A stretch of DNA of 64,000 bases, taken from RGIG1959 sp964564305 (lineage in GTDB: Bacteria > Bacillota > Clostridia > Oscillospirales > Acutalibacteraceae). Shown piece by piece: positions 15,189-25,370 of the stretch; within the stretch, counting starts at the first letter, position 1, and each line of letters opens with the position of its first letter. The position numbers were made by a program, and so were the translations under genes. The notes beneath the pieces were generated by a model. That model made no database searches. It worked only from the letters and a program-made list of their open reading frames with translations, and had not been told where the DNA came from. The stretch lies in contig CAZMAM010000002.1 in assembly GCA_964564305.1 (NCBI GenBank), positions 1 to 64,000 of the forward strand, written 5' to 3'.

Positions 15189-17804
15189 TTACAGCGCCTC
15201 CCCGCTCTTTTGCAGCAGCGCGAGCTTTTCCGAAAGCCGCTTTTCCTGTTCCCTCGCGGTATTCACCACATCGGCGGGCGCTTTTTCGGTAAACGAGAGG
15301 TTCGCAAGCCTTGCGCGAACGGCGGCGAGCTGCTTTTGCACGGCTTCAGCTTCCCGGCGCAGGCGTTCTTTTTCCGCTTCTCTGTCCACCAGTTCGTCTA
15401 ACGGGATAAAGACGGTCGCGTCCGGCGTGACAATGTTCACGGCGTTTTTGAGGGCGGCGCCGGAACCCACGGTGACTTTCGACGCGCCCGCCAGCTGCAT
15501 GAGGACAGACGCGCCCTTGCTGAAGGTTTCGGGGAAGGACGTTTCCACCGTCATTTCCGTTTTGCGGGAGGGGGGAACGCGCATTTCGGCGCGGCGGTTG
15601 CGCACGGCGCGAACGGCCTGCATAATGCGTTCCATTTCCCTTTCTTCCCCGGCGAAATTCAGTTTTTGGGAATATTCCGGCCACGGCGCGCGCATCAGGG
15701 TTTCCCCTTCGTGCGGGAGCGACTGCCAGATTTCCTCGGTGATAAAGGGCATAAAGGGGTGCAGCAGCGCGAGCATTCCGCGCATCACATAGCACAGCAC
15801 CCGCCGCGCGTTCGGCGCGTCTTCCCCGCGCAAACGCGGCTTGCAAAGCTCAATGAACCAGTCGCAGTAGCTGTCCCAGATAAAATCGTACACTTTTTGC
15901 ATCGCGAGGCCAAGCTCGAATTTTTCCAGATTTTCGCTCACCTGTTTGACGAGCGTGTTGAACCGGGAAAGAATCCATTTGTCTTCCAGCGCGAGTGTTT
16001 CGGGCAGCGTCAGGGGGACGTCCTCATCCCCGAGATTCATGCGCACAAAACGCGCCGCGTTCCAGAGCTTATTGGTGAAATTCCGCGCCGCTTCCAATTT
16101 TTCGGACATAAAGCGGATATCGTTCCCCGGGCTGTTGCCGGTGACCAGCGCGAAGCGCAGCGCGTCCGCGCCGTAGCGCTCGATAACTTTTAAGGGATCC
16201 ACGCCGTTACCCAGAGATTTGGACATTTTGCGCCCTTTTTCGTCGCGAACCAGCCCGTGAATCAGCACCGTGTGAAACGGCTCTTTGCCCGTGTATTCCA
16301 GCGAGGAGAAAATCATGCGCATCACCCAGAAGGTGATGATGTCGTACCCGGTAACCAGCGTATCGGTGGGGAAGAAGTAGCGCATTTCCGGCGTGTCATC
16401 CGGCCATCCCATGGTGGAAAACGGCCACAGCGCGGAGGAAAACCAGGTATCCAGCGTGTCTTCGTCCTGGGTCAGGTGCCCGCCGCATTTCGGGCAGACG
16501 CGCGGATCTTCCCGCGCGACGACGGTTTCCCCGCATTCGTCGCAATACCACGCGGGGATGCGGTGCCCCCACCACAGCTGGCGGGAAATGCACCAGTCGC
16601 GGATGTTTTCCAGCCAATGGAAATAGGGCTTTTCAAACCGCTTGGGCACAAAATTGATTTTTCCGCTTTGCACCGCTTCCACGGCGGGACCGGCGAGCGG
16701 TTTCATCGAAACGAACCATTGCAGCGAAACGCGGGGTTCTATGACGGTTCCGCAGCGGTAGCAGGTGCCCACGTTGTGCGTGATCGGCTCTATTTTCACC
16801 AAATCGCCGGCCGCCTGTAAATCTTTCACAATCTGTTCGCGGCACTCGGCGATGGTTAATCCCGCGTATTTTCCGGCCAGTTCGTTCATGCGGCCGTCTT
16901 CCGTGGTTACGGTGATGACCTCTAAGTTATGGCGAAGGCCCACTTCGAAATCGTTCGGGTCGTGCGCGGGGGTGATTTTCACCACGCCTGTTCCGAAATC
17001 CCGCTGCACGTATTCATCGGCCACCACGGGAATAATCCGGCCCACAATGGGCAGAATCACATTCTTCCCCACATAGGCGCGGTACCGTTCGTCTTCGGGA
17101 TGCACCGCAACGGCGGTATCTCCCAGGAGAGTTTCCGGCCGGGTGGTGGCCAGCTGCAGCGATTCGTCCGTGCCTTCCACGCGGTAGCGCAGATGGTAAA
17201 AGAACCCGTTTGTTTCCTGAAATTCCACTTCGGCGTCCGAAATGGAGGTGCGGCAGTGCGGGCACCAGTTGATCATGCGCTCCCCGCGGTAGATAAGCCC
17301 TTTTTCGTACAGCCGCACAAAAACTTCGCGCACTGCCTTGGAACAGCCTTCGTCCAGCGTAAAGCGCTCCCGCTCCCAATCGCACGAGGCGCCGAGCTTT
17401 TGAATTTGCTTATTGATTTGCCCGCCGTAGGTTTTTTTCCATTCCCACGCGCGCTCCAAAAAAGCTTCCCGGCCGATATCCTCTTTGGTCAGGCCCTCCT
17501 GCGCCATATTTTCCACAATCCGCGCTTCGGTGGCGATGGAGGCGTGATCGGTTCCGGGCAGCCAGAGCGCTTCGTACCCCTGCATCCGGCGCCAGCGGAT
17601 TAAAATATCCTGCCAGGTGGCGTCCAGCGCGTGGCCGAGGTGCAGCTGACCCGTGATGTTGGGCGGCGGCATCACAATGGTGTACGGCTTCTTTTCGGGG
17701 TTGATTTCGGCGTGAAAGGTTCCGCCGTCCATCCAAAACCGGTAGATGCGGTCTTCCGCCTCTTTCGGATCGTAACTTTTGGCAAGTTCTCTGCTTTGCG
17801 CCAC
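15189..17804 (-). CDS. valS: Valyl-tRNA synthetase
   Basis: Class I aminoacyl-tRNA synthetase of 871 residues that charges tRNA-Val. HIGH-type HLGH is at 55-58, KMSKS near residue 525, and a C-terminal coiled coil ([19 protein letters not shown]) is typical of ValRS. The start is best placed at the GTG at 17804, 8 bases after AGGAGG; an ATG 30 bases earlier lacks such a site. No T-box was found in its leader, although valS genes in Bacillota often have one. Confidence 0.95.
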   Translation of the reverse strand: MAQSRELAKSYDPKEAEDRIYRFWMDGGTFHAEINPEKKPYTIVMPPPNITGQLHLGHALDATWQDILIRWRRMQGYEALWLPGTDHASIATEARIVENMAQEGLTKEDIGREAFLERAWEWKKTYGGQINKQIQKLGASCDWERERFTLDEGCSKAVREVFVRLYEKGLIYRGERMINWCPHCRTSISDAEVEFQETNGFFYHLRYRVEGTDESLQLATTRPETLLGDTAVAVHPEDERYRAYVGKNVILPIVGRIIPVVADEYVQRDFGTGVVKITPAHDPNDFEVGLRHNLEVITVTTEDGRMNELAGKYAGLTIAECREQIVKDLQAAGDLVKIEPITHNVGTCYRCGTVIEPRVSLQWFVSMKPLAGPAVEAVQSGKINFVPKRFEKPYFHWLENIRDWCISRQLWWGHRIPAWYCDECGETVVAREDPRVCPKCGGHLTQDEDTLDTWFSSALWPFSTMGWPDDTPEMRYFFPTDTLVTGYDIITFWVMRMIFSSLEYTGKEPFHTVLIHGLVRDEKGRKMSKSLGNGVDPLKVIERYGADALRFALVTGNSPGNDIRFMSEKLEAARNFTNKLWNAARFVRMNLGDEDVPLTLPETLALEDKWILSRFNTLVKQVSENLEKFELGLAMQKVYDFIWDSYCDWFIELCKPRLRGEDAPNARRVLCYVMRGMLALLHPFMPFITEEIWQSLPHEGETLMRAPWPEYSQKLNFAGEEREMERIMQAVRAVRNRRAEMRVPPSRKTEMTVETSFPETFSKGASVLMQLAGASKVTVGSGAALKNAVNIVTPDATVFIPLDELVDREAEKERLRREAEAVQKQLAAVRARLANLSFTEKAPADVVNTAREQEKRLSEKLALLQKSGEAL

Positions 17805-17971
17805 TGCTTTGGCCTCCTCATTTTTCCAACGCACCCGCGATATTGTATATCTAACTTACGTTCTTGTACCGCGCCGATTTTTCGCGCAAATTTTTTATGT
17901 TTTGCGGCTTTCGCCGGGTATTTCCGAGCGGCTTCGCTTTTCCAAAAAATCTGCGAGAGCCTTCGCCCGGT

Positions 17972-18001
17972 ATCATACCATATTTCCCGCCGGGTTGTAA
18001 A
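17972..18001 (-). promoter_or_regulatory. Probable promoter of valS
   Basis: On the minus strand TTTACA (18001-17996) and TATGAT (17977-17972) are 18 bp apart. The leader to 17804 is about 160 bases without an obvious riboswitch. Confidence 0.5.
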
Positions 18002-18032
18002 GCGTCCGAAGGAAAATTTGCCCTTTGCCGCC

Positions 18033-18061
18033 TTGCAATTACGGGCGAAATTTGGTATACT
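18033..18061 (+). promoter_or_regulatory. Promoter of purA
   Basis: TTGCAA (18033-18038) and TATACT (18056-18061) with a 17-bp spacer, 120 bp before the purA start and divergent from the valS promoter. Confidence 0.7.
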
Positions 18062-18183
18062 TTCCCCGGCGCGGGGGTTTTAGGCCATGCCGCCAAGGGC
18101 GGGTTTTGCCAAGAAGGCTTTTGCGCGCGTGAATTGTTTTGCCTGAATTGTTTTATGAGAAAATTTTTGAAAGGCGGGTCGCC

Positions 18184-19458
18184 ATGATTAAAGCCATTGT
18201 CGGCGCCAACTGGGGCGACGAGGGCAAAGGAAAAATTACCGATATGTTCGCGAGCGAAGCGGATATTGTGGTTCGGTTTCAGGGAGGAGCCAACGCGGGG
18301 CACACCATTATCAACGAGCACGGCCGTTTCGCGCTGCACTTAATGCCCAGCGGCGTGTGTTACCCGCACACCGTCAATATTATCGGAAACGGCGTGGCGC
18401 TGGATATTCCGAAATTTATGCGGGAATTGCAAAACCTCAAAGAAGCGGGGCTTTCTCCGCGTTTGCTGGTTTCCGACCGCGCCGAGGTGGTGATGCCGTA
18501 CCATGTATTGCTCGATACGTACGAGGAGGAACGTTTGGGCAAAAACGCCTACGGTTCCACCAAATCCGGCATCGCGCCGTTTTTCAGCGACAAGTTCGCC
18601 AAAATCGGCATTCAGGTGTGCGATTTGTTTGAGCCGGAGTATCTTCGGGAAAAGCTGCACCGCATTTGCACCGTGAAAAATCTCATTCTCGGCAGCGTGT
18701 ACGGCCGCCCGCAGTTGGACGAAGACGAGCTCTTTGCCGCGTGCGCGGAATACCGAGAGCAGATCGCGCCTTTTGTCTGCGACACGGGGGCGTATTTGCG
18801 CGGCGCGCTGAAGGAAGACAGGCAGATTTTGCTGGAGGGCCAGCTGGGCACGCTCAAGGATCCGGATTTCGGCATTTACCCCATGGTGACTTCTTCTTCC
18901 ACGCTGGCAGGTTACGGTTCGGTGGGCGCCGGGGTGCCGCCTTATGCCATTTCCGAGATTGTGGCCGTCACCAAGGCGTATTCTTCCGCCGTGGGCGCCG
19001 GGGAGTTTGTTTCGGAGATTCTCGACGAAGAGGAAGCCAACCGGCTGCGCACGCACGGAGGGGATAAGGGCGAGTTCGGCGCCACCACCGGCCGGCCGAG
19101 GCGGGTCGGCTGGTTCGACTGCGTGGCGACCCGTTACGGCATTGAGTGCCAGGGGGCGACAAAAGTCGTGATGACCGCGCTGGACTGCCTTTCGTATCTG
19201 GAGGAAATTCCCGTATGCGTGGGTTATTCCGTAGACGGCGAAGTGACGCGCTCGTTTCCCACCACACCGTGCTTAAGGCGCGCAAAGCCGGTATGGCAAA
19301 CGCTGCCCGGCTGGAAGCGCGATATCCGGGGCATTCGCTCGTTTGCGCAGCTGCCCAAAGAAGCGCAAAATTATGTGTGCTTTATTGAAGAACGGCTCGG
19401 CCGGCGCATCGATATGGTCTCAAACGGCCCCGAAAGAGAAGCCATTATCGTTCGGTAA
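18184..19458 (+). CDS. purA: Adenylosuccinate synthetase
   Basis: A 424-residue cytosolic enzyme joining IMP and aspartate with GTP to give adenylosuccinate, the first step from IMP to AMP. The GTP loop GANWGDEGKGK starts at residue 6. The family segments AGHT and GATTGRPRRVGWFD are intact, and the length is normal. The ATG at 18184 follows AAGGCGGG. guaA follows 114 bp later, so both branches from IMP are adjacent. Confidence 0.96.
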   Translation: MIKAIVGANWGDEGKGKITDMFASEADIVVRFQGGANAGHTIINEHGRFALHLMPSGVCYPHTVNIIGNGVALDIPKFMRELQNLKEAGLSPRLLVSDRAEVVMPYHVLLDTYEEERLGKNAYGSTKSGIAPFFSDKFAKIGIQVCDLFEPEYLREKLHRICTVKNLILGSVYGRPQLDEDELFAACAEYREQIAPFVCDTGAYLRGALKEDRQILLEGQLGTLKDPDFGIYPMVTSSSTLAGYGSVGAGVPPYAISEIVAVTKAYSSAVGAGEFVSEILDEEEANRLRTHGGDKGEFGATTGRPRRVGWFDCVATRYGIECQGATKVVMTALDCLSYLEEIPVCVGYSVDGEVTRSFPTTPCLRRAKPVWQTLPGWKRDIRGIRSFAQLPKEAQNYVCFIEERLGRRIDMVSNGPEREAIIVR

Positions 19459-19495
19459 CGCTCTTTCTTGGGGGCAACACCGCACAGAAAGAGCG
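19459..19495. repeat. Hairpin containing a solitary MITE-like end
   Basis: CGCTCTTTCT (19459-19468) and AGAAAGAGCG (19486-19495) pair as a perfect 10-bp stem. The loop holds GGCAACACCGCA, the terminal word of the MITE-like elements at 61-62 kb. No T-run follows, so terminator function is doubtful. Confidence 0.5.
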
Positions 19496-19572
19496 CCGGG
19501 CGGAATCAAATCGGATGAAAAGGGCCGTATTCCCGGGGGTTATTCGGGGTACAGTCGGGGTGGAAAAAGCTT

Positions 19573-21126
19573 ATGGAAAAGCTGTTGGTTTTGGATTTCG
19601 GCGGGCAGTACAATCAGCTGATTGCGCGCAGGGTTCGGGAAATGCATGTGTATTGCGATATCCTGCCCTACACCGCGTCTGCGCGGCAAATTGCCGAAGG
19701 CGGTTACCGCGGCGTGATTTTCACGGGCGGCCCCGCCAGCGTGGGGCTTTCGGATTCGCCGGTGTGTTCGCCGGAGATTTTTTCGCTGGGGTTGCCGGTA
19801 CTGGGCATTTGCTACGGCGCGCAGATTATGGCGCGGCTGCTTGGCGGCGAGATTCGGCAGGACACGGGCGGCGAATACGGCCGGGTCTCCTGCCGCGTGC
19901 AGGCGCCGCAAAGCGCGCTTTTTTTGGGTGTTGCGCGGGAGAGCACGGTGTGGATGAGCCACGCGGACAGCATAGTGCGCCCGCCGCGAGGATTTACCGT
20001 TACCGCCGTCACCGATGCCTGCCCGTGCGCGGCGATGGAGGATTCGTCCCGCGGGCTGTACGCGGTGCAGTTTCACCCGGAAGTGACCCACACCGAATTC
20101 GGCGGCGAGATTTTGAAAAATTTTGTCCTCTCGGTTTGCGGTTGCCGGGGCGACTGGCATATGGAAGATTTTATCGATCGGACGGTCGCCGAATTGCGGG
20201 AGCGCATCGGCGATAAGCCGGTGATTTTGGGAATTTCCGGCGGCGTGGACAGCGCCGTTGCCGCCGCGCTGCTTTCCCGCGCGGTGGGCAGACAGCTCAC
20301 GGGCGTATTTGTGGATCACGGCCTGATGCGCAAGCACGAGGGCGATGAGGTGGAAACGATTTTCAGCGGCCTGTTTCCCATGCGCTTTGTCCGCGTGAAC
20401 TGCGCCGATGTCTTTTGGGAAAAACTGCGCGGCGTCACCGACCCGGAACAAAAGCGCAAAATCATCGGGGACGAGTTTTACAAAGTATTTTGGGGAGAGA
20501 TTAAATCCCGCGCCGGCGGGGACGCGTTCTTCGCGCAGGGCACCATTTACCCGGACCGCGTGGAAAGCGGAAGGGGCGTTTCCGGCGGAAAGGCGGGTAA
20601 CGCCGTCATCAAGACACACCATAACCAGCAGAGCATCCCCAAAGATGTGCAATTTTTGGGTGTTGTGGAACCGCTTCGCGATTTGTTTAAAGACGAGGTG
20701 CGCAAAGTAGGCGAAATGCTGGGCGTTCCCAAATCGCTGGTGTGGCGCCAGCCGTTCCCCGGGCCGGGCCTCGGCGTGCGCGTGGTGGGGGAGATTACCC
20801 CCGAAAAGGTGCGCATTCTTCAGGACGCTGATTTTATCCTTCGGGATGAAATGCGCAAAACCGGGTACGAAGAGCAGCTCAGCCAGTTCTTCTGCGTATT
20901 CACCGGGGCGAAATCGGTGGGCGTGATGGGGGATCACCGGACATACGAAAACGTCATCGCCATTCGCGCTGTCACCACCGACGATTTTATGACCGCCGAT
21001 TGGGCGCGGATTCCGTATGAACTTTTGGCGTCGGTTTCCAACCGCATCATCAACGAATGCCCCGGCGTAAACCGCGTGGTGTACGATATCACCTCCAAAC
21101 CTCCCGGAACCGTGGAGTGGGAATAA
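19573..21126 (+). CDS. guaA: GMP synthase (glutamine-hydrolysing)
   Basis: A 517-residue enzyme converting XMP to GMP. An N-terminal class I glutamine amidotransferase domain has the nucleophile cysteine in GICYGAQ and the FHPEV histidine-glutamate pair. The ATP pyrophosphatase domain carries SGGVDSAVAAALL, followed by the dimerisation domain with FPGPGLGVRV and the conserved C-terminal KPPGTVEWE. Length and order match the family. Confidence 0.96.
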   Translation: MEKLLVLDFGGQYNQLIARRVREMHVYCDILPYTASARQIAEGGYRGVIFTGGPASVGLSDSPVCSPEIFSLGLPVLGICYGAQIMARLLGGEIRQDTGGEYGRVSCRVQAPQSALFLGVARESTVWMSHADSIVRPPRGFTVTAVTDACPCAAMEDSSRGLYAVQFHPEVTHTEFGGEILKNFVLSVCGCRGDWHMEDFIDRTVAELRERIGDKPVILGISGGVDSAVAAALLSRAVGRQLTGVFVDHGLMRKHEGDEVETIFSGLFPMRFVRVNCADVFWEKLRGVTDPEQKRKIIGDEFYKVFWGEIKSRAGGDAFFAQGTIYPDRVESGRGVSGGKAGNAVIKTHHNQQSIPKDVQFLGVVEPLRDLFKDEVRKVGEMLGVPKSLVWRQPFPGPGLGVRVVGEITPEKVRILQDADFILRDEMRKTGYEEQLSQFFCVFTGAKSVGVMGDHRTYENVIAIRAVTTDDFMTADWARIPYELLASVSNRIINECPGVNRVVYDITSKPPGTVEWE

Positions 21127-21314
21127 ATTGCGCCGCCTGTTTGCGCATATCAAATTTTCGGGGGCATGCGCTCTATCTTAAATGGCACCATAATTGTGTC
21201 ATAATTGCGGCATATTCATCATCTTTGGCATTGCGGCGCGAATGGCAAACCGGGGAAAATTGCGACAGAGAAAATGGCTGCCGCTTTTTTGCTGTTGCAT
21301 TTATGGCGCCGGCC

Positions 21315-21343
21315 TTGAAATTTTTCCGATACGGGAGTATAAT
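21315..21343 (+). promoter_or_regulatory. Promoter of folE
   Basis: TTGAAA (21315-21320), a 17-bp spacer and a perfect TATAAT (21338-21343). The rest of the 21127-21469 gap shows no gene and no tetrahydrofolate or purine riboswitch that I could recognise. Confidence 0.75.
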
Positions 21344-21469
21344 AACCGTGTTTCCGGGAGAGCCGAAACGGGTGGAAACGTTGCGGCAATACCGCCCGGA
21401 GGCAAAGGCGGGCATCGGCCTTTATGCGGCGTCGCCTGTATTACGCAAGGTTTCGGGGGTTTTTGAACC

Positions 21470-22030
21470 ATGGATAAACCGCGGTTGGAGGCAGCCGTAC
21501 GCGAGCTGCTGCTCGCCATCGGAGAAGATCCCGGCCGGGAAGGATTGCGGGAAACGCCGCGCAGGGTCGCGGATATGTACGCGGAGGTTTTTTCCGGAAT
21601 CGGGGAAGATCCGAAGAAACATTTAAAGATTTTTGAGGAGCGTCACGGGGAAGATTTGGTGACCGTTCGGGATATTCCGCTTCAGTCGATGTGCGAACAT
21701 CATCTGCTTCCTTTTATCGGGGTGGCGCACATCGCGTATATCCCGAGAAACGGCAGAATCATCGGGCTTTCCAAATTGGCGCGCATTGTCGATGTATTTG
21801 CCCGGCGGCCGCAGCTTCAGGAGCGGCTTACGGCGCAAATCGCCGATTTTCTGGACCGGGAGCTTTCCCCGCTTGGCGTGGCCGTTATTATTGAGGCGGA
21901 GCATCTGTGCATGACCATGCGCGGCGTGCGCGCCGCCGGTTCCCGCACGCAGACTTCCGCGCTTCGCGGAACCATGCGCTCCGATATGCGCACTCGCGCG
22001 GAAACGCTTTCCCTGCTGACCGATCACTGA
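21470..22030 (+). CDS. folE: GTP cyclohydrolase I
   Basis: A 186-residue enzyme opening the imidazole ring of GTP to form dihydroneopterin triphosphate, entering folate synthesis. The zinc and active-site signature [12 protein letters not shown], the HIAYIP turn and the C-terminal [11 protein letters not shown] are intact. Other folate genes are not in the window. Confidence 0.95.
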   Translation: MDKPRLEAAVRELLLAIGEDPGREGLRETPRRVADMYAEVFSGIGEDPKKHLKIFEERHGEDLVTVRDIPLQSMCEHHLLPFIGVAHIAYIPRNGRIIGLSKLARIVDVFARRPQLQERLTAQIADFLDRELSPLGVAVIIEAEHLCMTMRGVRAAGSRTQTSALRGTMRSDMRTRAETLSLLTDH

Positions 22031-22069
22031 TCCTGTTGAAACCGATAATCTGTAGAGGGGAACACCCAT

Positions 22070-23356
22070 ATGCCGGGATTTTCTGTGCCTACGTTTATTC
22101 TCACACTGATCGCCGCCATCCTTTGGGGTTTCGTGGGGCTGGTGATGCTGTACCACGTGATTATAGCCCTGTACGGGTTCGGCCGTCCGAAAATGCGCCG
22201 GAAGGTAGAAGATAAGACATACTGTTTTGCGGTTCTCATCTGTGCGCGCAACGAGGAAGCGGTGATCGGGCAGCTGATCGACAGCCTGAAGAATCAGGAT
22301 TATCCCAAAGATCACTATACGGTTTTTGTCACGGCGGATAATTGCACCGACCGCACCGCCGAAATTGCCGGGGAACACGGAGCGGTGGTATACGAGCGCC
22401 GCGATACGGAGCATATCGGAAAAGGATTTGCTTTGCGCTGGACGCTGCAAAGACTGATGCGGGAATACCCCGGGCGGTACGATGCGATTACGGTATTCGA
22501 CGCGGATAATTTAGTGGATCCCCGTTATTTGCGGCAAACCAACGAGGCGCTTTGCACCGGAGTGGACGCCACGCAGGGGTACCGGGAAACGAAAAATCCC
22601 TTTGATTCCGTTGTCAGCGGCTGTTACGCCATTTATTGGTATATGCTGAGCCGGTTTTATCATCAGGCGCGTTCCAATAAGGGCATGTCCTGCTCGATCG
22701 GGGGGACGGGATTCGCTTTCAAAACGGCGATTATTCAGGATGAGGGCTGGGTTACGGAAACGCTGACCGAAGACAGCGAGTTTGCCTCCCGGCAAATCTT
22801 AAAAGGCCGTTATGTGCAGTTTGTGCGGGATGCCGTTTGTTACGATGAGCAGCCCACCGGCTGGAAAGTATCTCTCCGGCAGCGCATGCGCTGGATGTGC
22901 GGCACGGTTCAGGAGATTCGCCTGCTGCTGAAACCGGCTTTTCAAAGCTGGCGCGCAGGAAATAAGGGCGCTTTTGACGTGATGATGTTTTTGCTGGGCA
23001 TCCTTTGTATGGCGCTGATTTTGGTCGCGAGCGTGCTCAGTTTGCTGGCGGCCGTTTGCAGCATGCTCATCACGCCGGAATATTGGTTCCCGATTATCGG
23101 CGGCACCGTGCTTGCGGTGCTTTGCGCGTCATACGGCACCATGTTCCTTCTGGCTGTTTTCTCCGTTGTATCCGAAAAGAAGAGAATCGGGAAATATTGG
23201 CGCTCGGTATTGATGTTTCCCATATTTATGCTGCCGATGATAGTTATGGTGTTCGTTGCGCTCTTTAAAAAGAATGTGGCGTGGACGTCCATTCCCCACA
23301 CCGGTGCGTCCGCGGTTGAGGATTCCCTGCTGAAAGATATCGGCAGGGCGGAATAA
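22070..23356 (+). CDS. Family 2 membrane glycosyltransferase
   Basis: A 428-residue processive-type GT2. An N-terminal helix (about residues 8-36) is followed by the GT-A catalytic domain with ICARNEE, the DAD metal motif (TVFDADN), TEDSEF and QRMRW (the QxxRW motif). Three to four hydrophobic helices end the protein. This order matches enzymes that build and extrude cell-surface polysaccharide or glycolipid. The product is unknown; there are no polymer-specific neighbours. It starts 40 bp after folE, behind an AGAGGGGAA ribosome site. Confidence 0.85.
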   Translation: MPGFSVPTFILTLIAAILWGFVGLVMLYHVIIALYGFGRPKMRRKVEDKTYCFAVLICARNEEAVIGQLIDSLKNQDYPKDHYTVFVTADNCTDRTAEIAGEHGAVVYERRDTEHIGKGFALRWTLQRLMREYPGRYDAITVFDADNLVDPRYLRQTNEALCTGVDATQGYRETKNPFDSVVSGCYAIYWYMLSRFYHQARSNKGMSCSIGGTGFAFKTAIIQDEGWVTETLTEDSEFASRQILKGRYVQFVRDAVCYDEQPTGWKVSLRQRMRWMCGTVQEIRLLLKPAFQSWRAGNKGAFDVMMFLLGILCMALILVASVLSLLAAVCSMLITPEYWFPIIGGTVLAVLCASYGTMFLLAVFSVVSEKKRIGKYWRSVLMFPIFMLPMIVMVFVALFKKNVAWTSIPHTGASAVEDSLLKDIGRAE

Positions 23357-23365
23357 GGCGCGGTT

Positions 23366-23779
23366 ATGGTACAAATTACCCGAAGCCCTCAGGAAACCGA
23401 ATCGCTCGGCGCGCGCCTTGCCGGGAAAATGCAAACCGGCGTTGTCGCGCTGACGGGGGAAATGGGTGCGGGCAAAACCGTCTTTGTGCGCGGCATGGCC
23501 GAGGGGCTGGGGCTGCCCGGAGATTTGGTCTCTTCGCCCACGTTTGCGCTGGTTCAGGAATACGGTGAAAAACTGGTGCATTTTGATATGTACCGGGTGG
23601 AAACTTGGGAAGATTTATACGCGACCGGGTTTTTCGAATATCTGGATTCCGGCGCGCTGATTGCCGTGGAATGGAGTGAAAATATTTCCCGCGCGCTTCC
23701 CGGACATACCGTGCAGGTTCGGTTTGAACGGATTTCACCGACCGAGCGGCGCATTTGCGTGGAGGGAATAACTTTGTGA
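23366..23779 (+). CDS. tsaE: tRNA threonylcarbamoyladenosine synthesis ATPase
   Basis: A 137-residue P-loop protein with GEMGAGKT, required with TsaB and TsaD for the t6A modification of tRNAs reading ANN codons. The DMYR and VEWSEN segments are family signatures. It overlaps tsaB by 4 bp (GTGA), so translation is coupled. Confidence 0.93.
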   Translation: MVQITRSPQETESLGARLAGKMQTGVVALTGEMGAGKTVFVRGMAEGLGLPGDLVSSPTFALVQEYGEKLVHFDMYRVETWEDLYATGFFEYLDSGALIAVEWSENISRALPGHTVQVRFERISPTERRICVEGITL

Positions 23780-24486
23780 ATATTTTGGTGATGGATACCT
23801 CGTCCGTAACCGCCTGCTGCGGCGTGGTCAATGATGAGCGCAAAATCCTTTCGTGCGGCTATGTCCATGTTCCGCTCAAACACAGTCAGACTTTTATGCC
23901 GATGACCGAGAGCGTTTTGGCGTGCGCGGGAATGACCGTGGATCAGATTGATCTGCTGGCGGTTTGCGCCGGGCCGGGATCGTTTACCGGCGTGCGCATT
24001 GCCACCGCCGCCGCGAAAGGGCTGGCGTTCGGAAGAGATATCCCGTGCGTTGCCGTTTCATCTTTGTCTGCCCTTGCCCATAATTTCGAGGGGATTTTGT
24101 ATGACGGCCTGCTTGCGTGTGTGATGGACGCCAGATGCCGGCAGTTTTATACGGCCTGCTTTGAATGCGAAAGCGGAAAGATTACGCGGGTGAGCCCGGA
24201 CGAAGCGCTCCTTTCGGAAGACGCTGCGGCCCTGTGGCAAAAAAGCGGCAGGCGGGTGCTTTTTGTGGGGGACGGAGCCGAAATCTGCTTTCGGGAATAC
24301 CGGGAGCGATTCCCGTGCGCCATTGCTCCGCCGCATTTGCGGTATGTTACGCCTTACGGTATTGCCGCGGCGGCCGAATCCTTACCCGCAGAGGGCAGCC
24401 GGGTTTCTCCGCAGATGCTGCGCCCCGTTTATCTGCGTGTGCCTCAGGCCGAACGGGAACTCAAAGAAAAACGGCAAAATATTTAA
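23776..24486 (+). CDS. tsaB: tRNA threonylcarbamoyladenosine synthesis protein TsaB
   Basis: A 236-residue ASKHA-fold partner of TsaD. The N-terminal NILVMDTSS and the AVCAGPGSFTGVRIATAAAKGLA block are the family hallmarks. The GTG at 23776 overlaps the tsaE stop and is preferred to an upstream ATG at 23755 that lies inside tsaE. The stop codon lies in a TTAAGG word shared with the adjoining MITE-like remnant. Confidence 0.92.
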   Translation: MNILVMDTSSVTACCGVVNDERKILSCGYVHVPLKHSQTFMPMTESVLACAGMTVDQIDLLAVCAGPGSFTGVRIATAAAKGLAFGRDIPCVAVSSLSALAHNFEGILYDGLLACVMDARCRQFYTACFECESGKITRVSPDEALLSEDAAALWQKSGRRVLFVGDGAEICFREYRERFPCAIAPPHLRYVTPYGIAAAAESLPAEGSRVSPQMLRPVYLRVPQAERELKEKRQNI

Positions 24487-24545
24487 GGCAAAACTTAAGG
24501 CAACACCGCGCAAAGACCGGGCTTGCGCGCAATGACCACCCGGGC
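24483..24545 (+). repeat. Solitary MITE-like end and short duplication
   Basis: TTAAGGCAAAAC (24483-24494) and TTAAGGCAACAC (24495-24506) are tandem near-copies. The second runs into AAGGCAACACCGCGCAAAGACC, very like the left end of the element at 62147. No right end is found nearby. It occupies much of the gap between tsaB and larB. Confidence 0.6.
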
Positions 24546-24615
24546 GGCTGTTGGCCGCGGCGGAGCTTTTGCGAATGTGTGCGGATTTCCGGCAAAACAT
24601 AGGAGGGGGAAGCGC

Positions 24616-25368
24616 TTGGATACGCCCGTAAGGCAGTTGCTTTGTAAGGTGCAAAGCGGAGAGGTATCGGTGGACGAGGCGCTGACGTATTTCAAATCCG
24701 CTCCGTTTGAAGATCTCGGTTACGCCAAAGTGGATCTTCACCGGCGGGTTCGGCAGGGAATGGCCGAGGTGATTTTTGCGCAGGGCAAAACCGCCGCGCA
24801 AATTTCCGGTATTTTGGAATCGATGCGTCAAAACGGCCAGCGAGTGCTCATCACCCGTTTAGACGAACCAAAGGCGAATGAGATTCAAAAAACTTTTCCG
24901 ATCACTTATCTGCAGGCGCCGCACATCGGATATACCGGCGAAATCCCGGAGCCGGACGGGCTGGGCACCGTGGTGGTGGCGACCGGCGGAACCGGTGACA
25001 TTCCGGTTGCGGAAGAAGCGGCGGTGACCGCCGAATGGCTGGGCAACCGGGTACAAAGGCTGTACGATGTCGGCGTGGCGGGCCTACACCGGCTGCTGGC
25101 GTTTCGGGAAACGCTGATGAACGCGTCCGTGATTATCGCGGCGGCCGGCATGGAAGGGGCGCTTGCGAGCGTGATTGGGGGCATGACGGATTGCCCGGTG
25201 ATTGCGCTGCCCACCGGTGTGGGGTACGGTTCCTCTTTTCACGGGCTTTCCGCGCTGCTTTCCATGCTCAATTCCTGCGCCGGCGGCGTCGGGGTCGTGA
25301 ATATCGATAACGGATTCGGCGCGGGCGTTCTGGCGCATCGCATCAATCATATGACAAAGAGGGAATAA
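24616..25368 (+). CDS. larB: Nickel-pincer cofactor biosynthesis protein LarB
   Basis: A 250-residue PurE-like carboxylase/hydrolase acting on nicotinic acid adenine dinucleotide in synthesis of the nickel-pincer nucleotide of lactate racemase. The PurE-like block VVVATGGTGDIPVAEEA and the GMEGALASVIGG and GVGYGSSFHG segments are seen. The start is chosen as the TTG at 24616, just after AGGAGGGGG; an upstream ATG at 24523 lies in the MITE-like remnant. larC follows 2 bp later. Confidence 0.9.
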   Translation: MDTPVRQLLCKVQSGEVSVDEALTYFKSAPFEDLGYAKVDLHRRVRQGMAEVIFAQGKTAAQISGILESMRQNGQRVLITRLDEPKANEIQKTFPITYLQAPHIGYTGEIPEPDGLGTVVVATGGTGDIPVAEEAAVTAEWLGNRVQRLYDVGVAGLHRLLAFRETLMNASVIIAAAGMEGALASVIGGMTDCPVIALPTGVGYGSSFHGLSALLSMLNSCAGGVGVVNIDNGFGAGVLAHRINHMTKRE

Positions 25369-25370
25369 CG

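Noticed and set aside
17835..18000. T-box riboswitch in the valS leader
   Set aside because: A GCGCGGTAC word is present, but there is no intact T-box sequence and no following terminator/antiterminator pair that I could find.
21127..21469. Purine or tetrahydrofolate riboswitch before folE
   Set aside because: None of the conserved junction or loop sequences of those classes was seen; only a promoter is supported.
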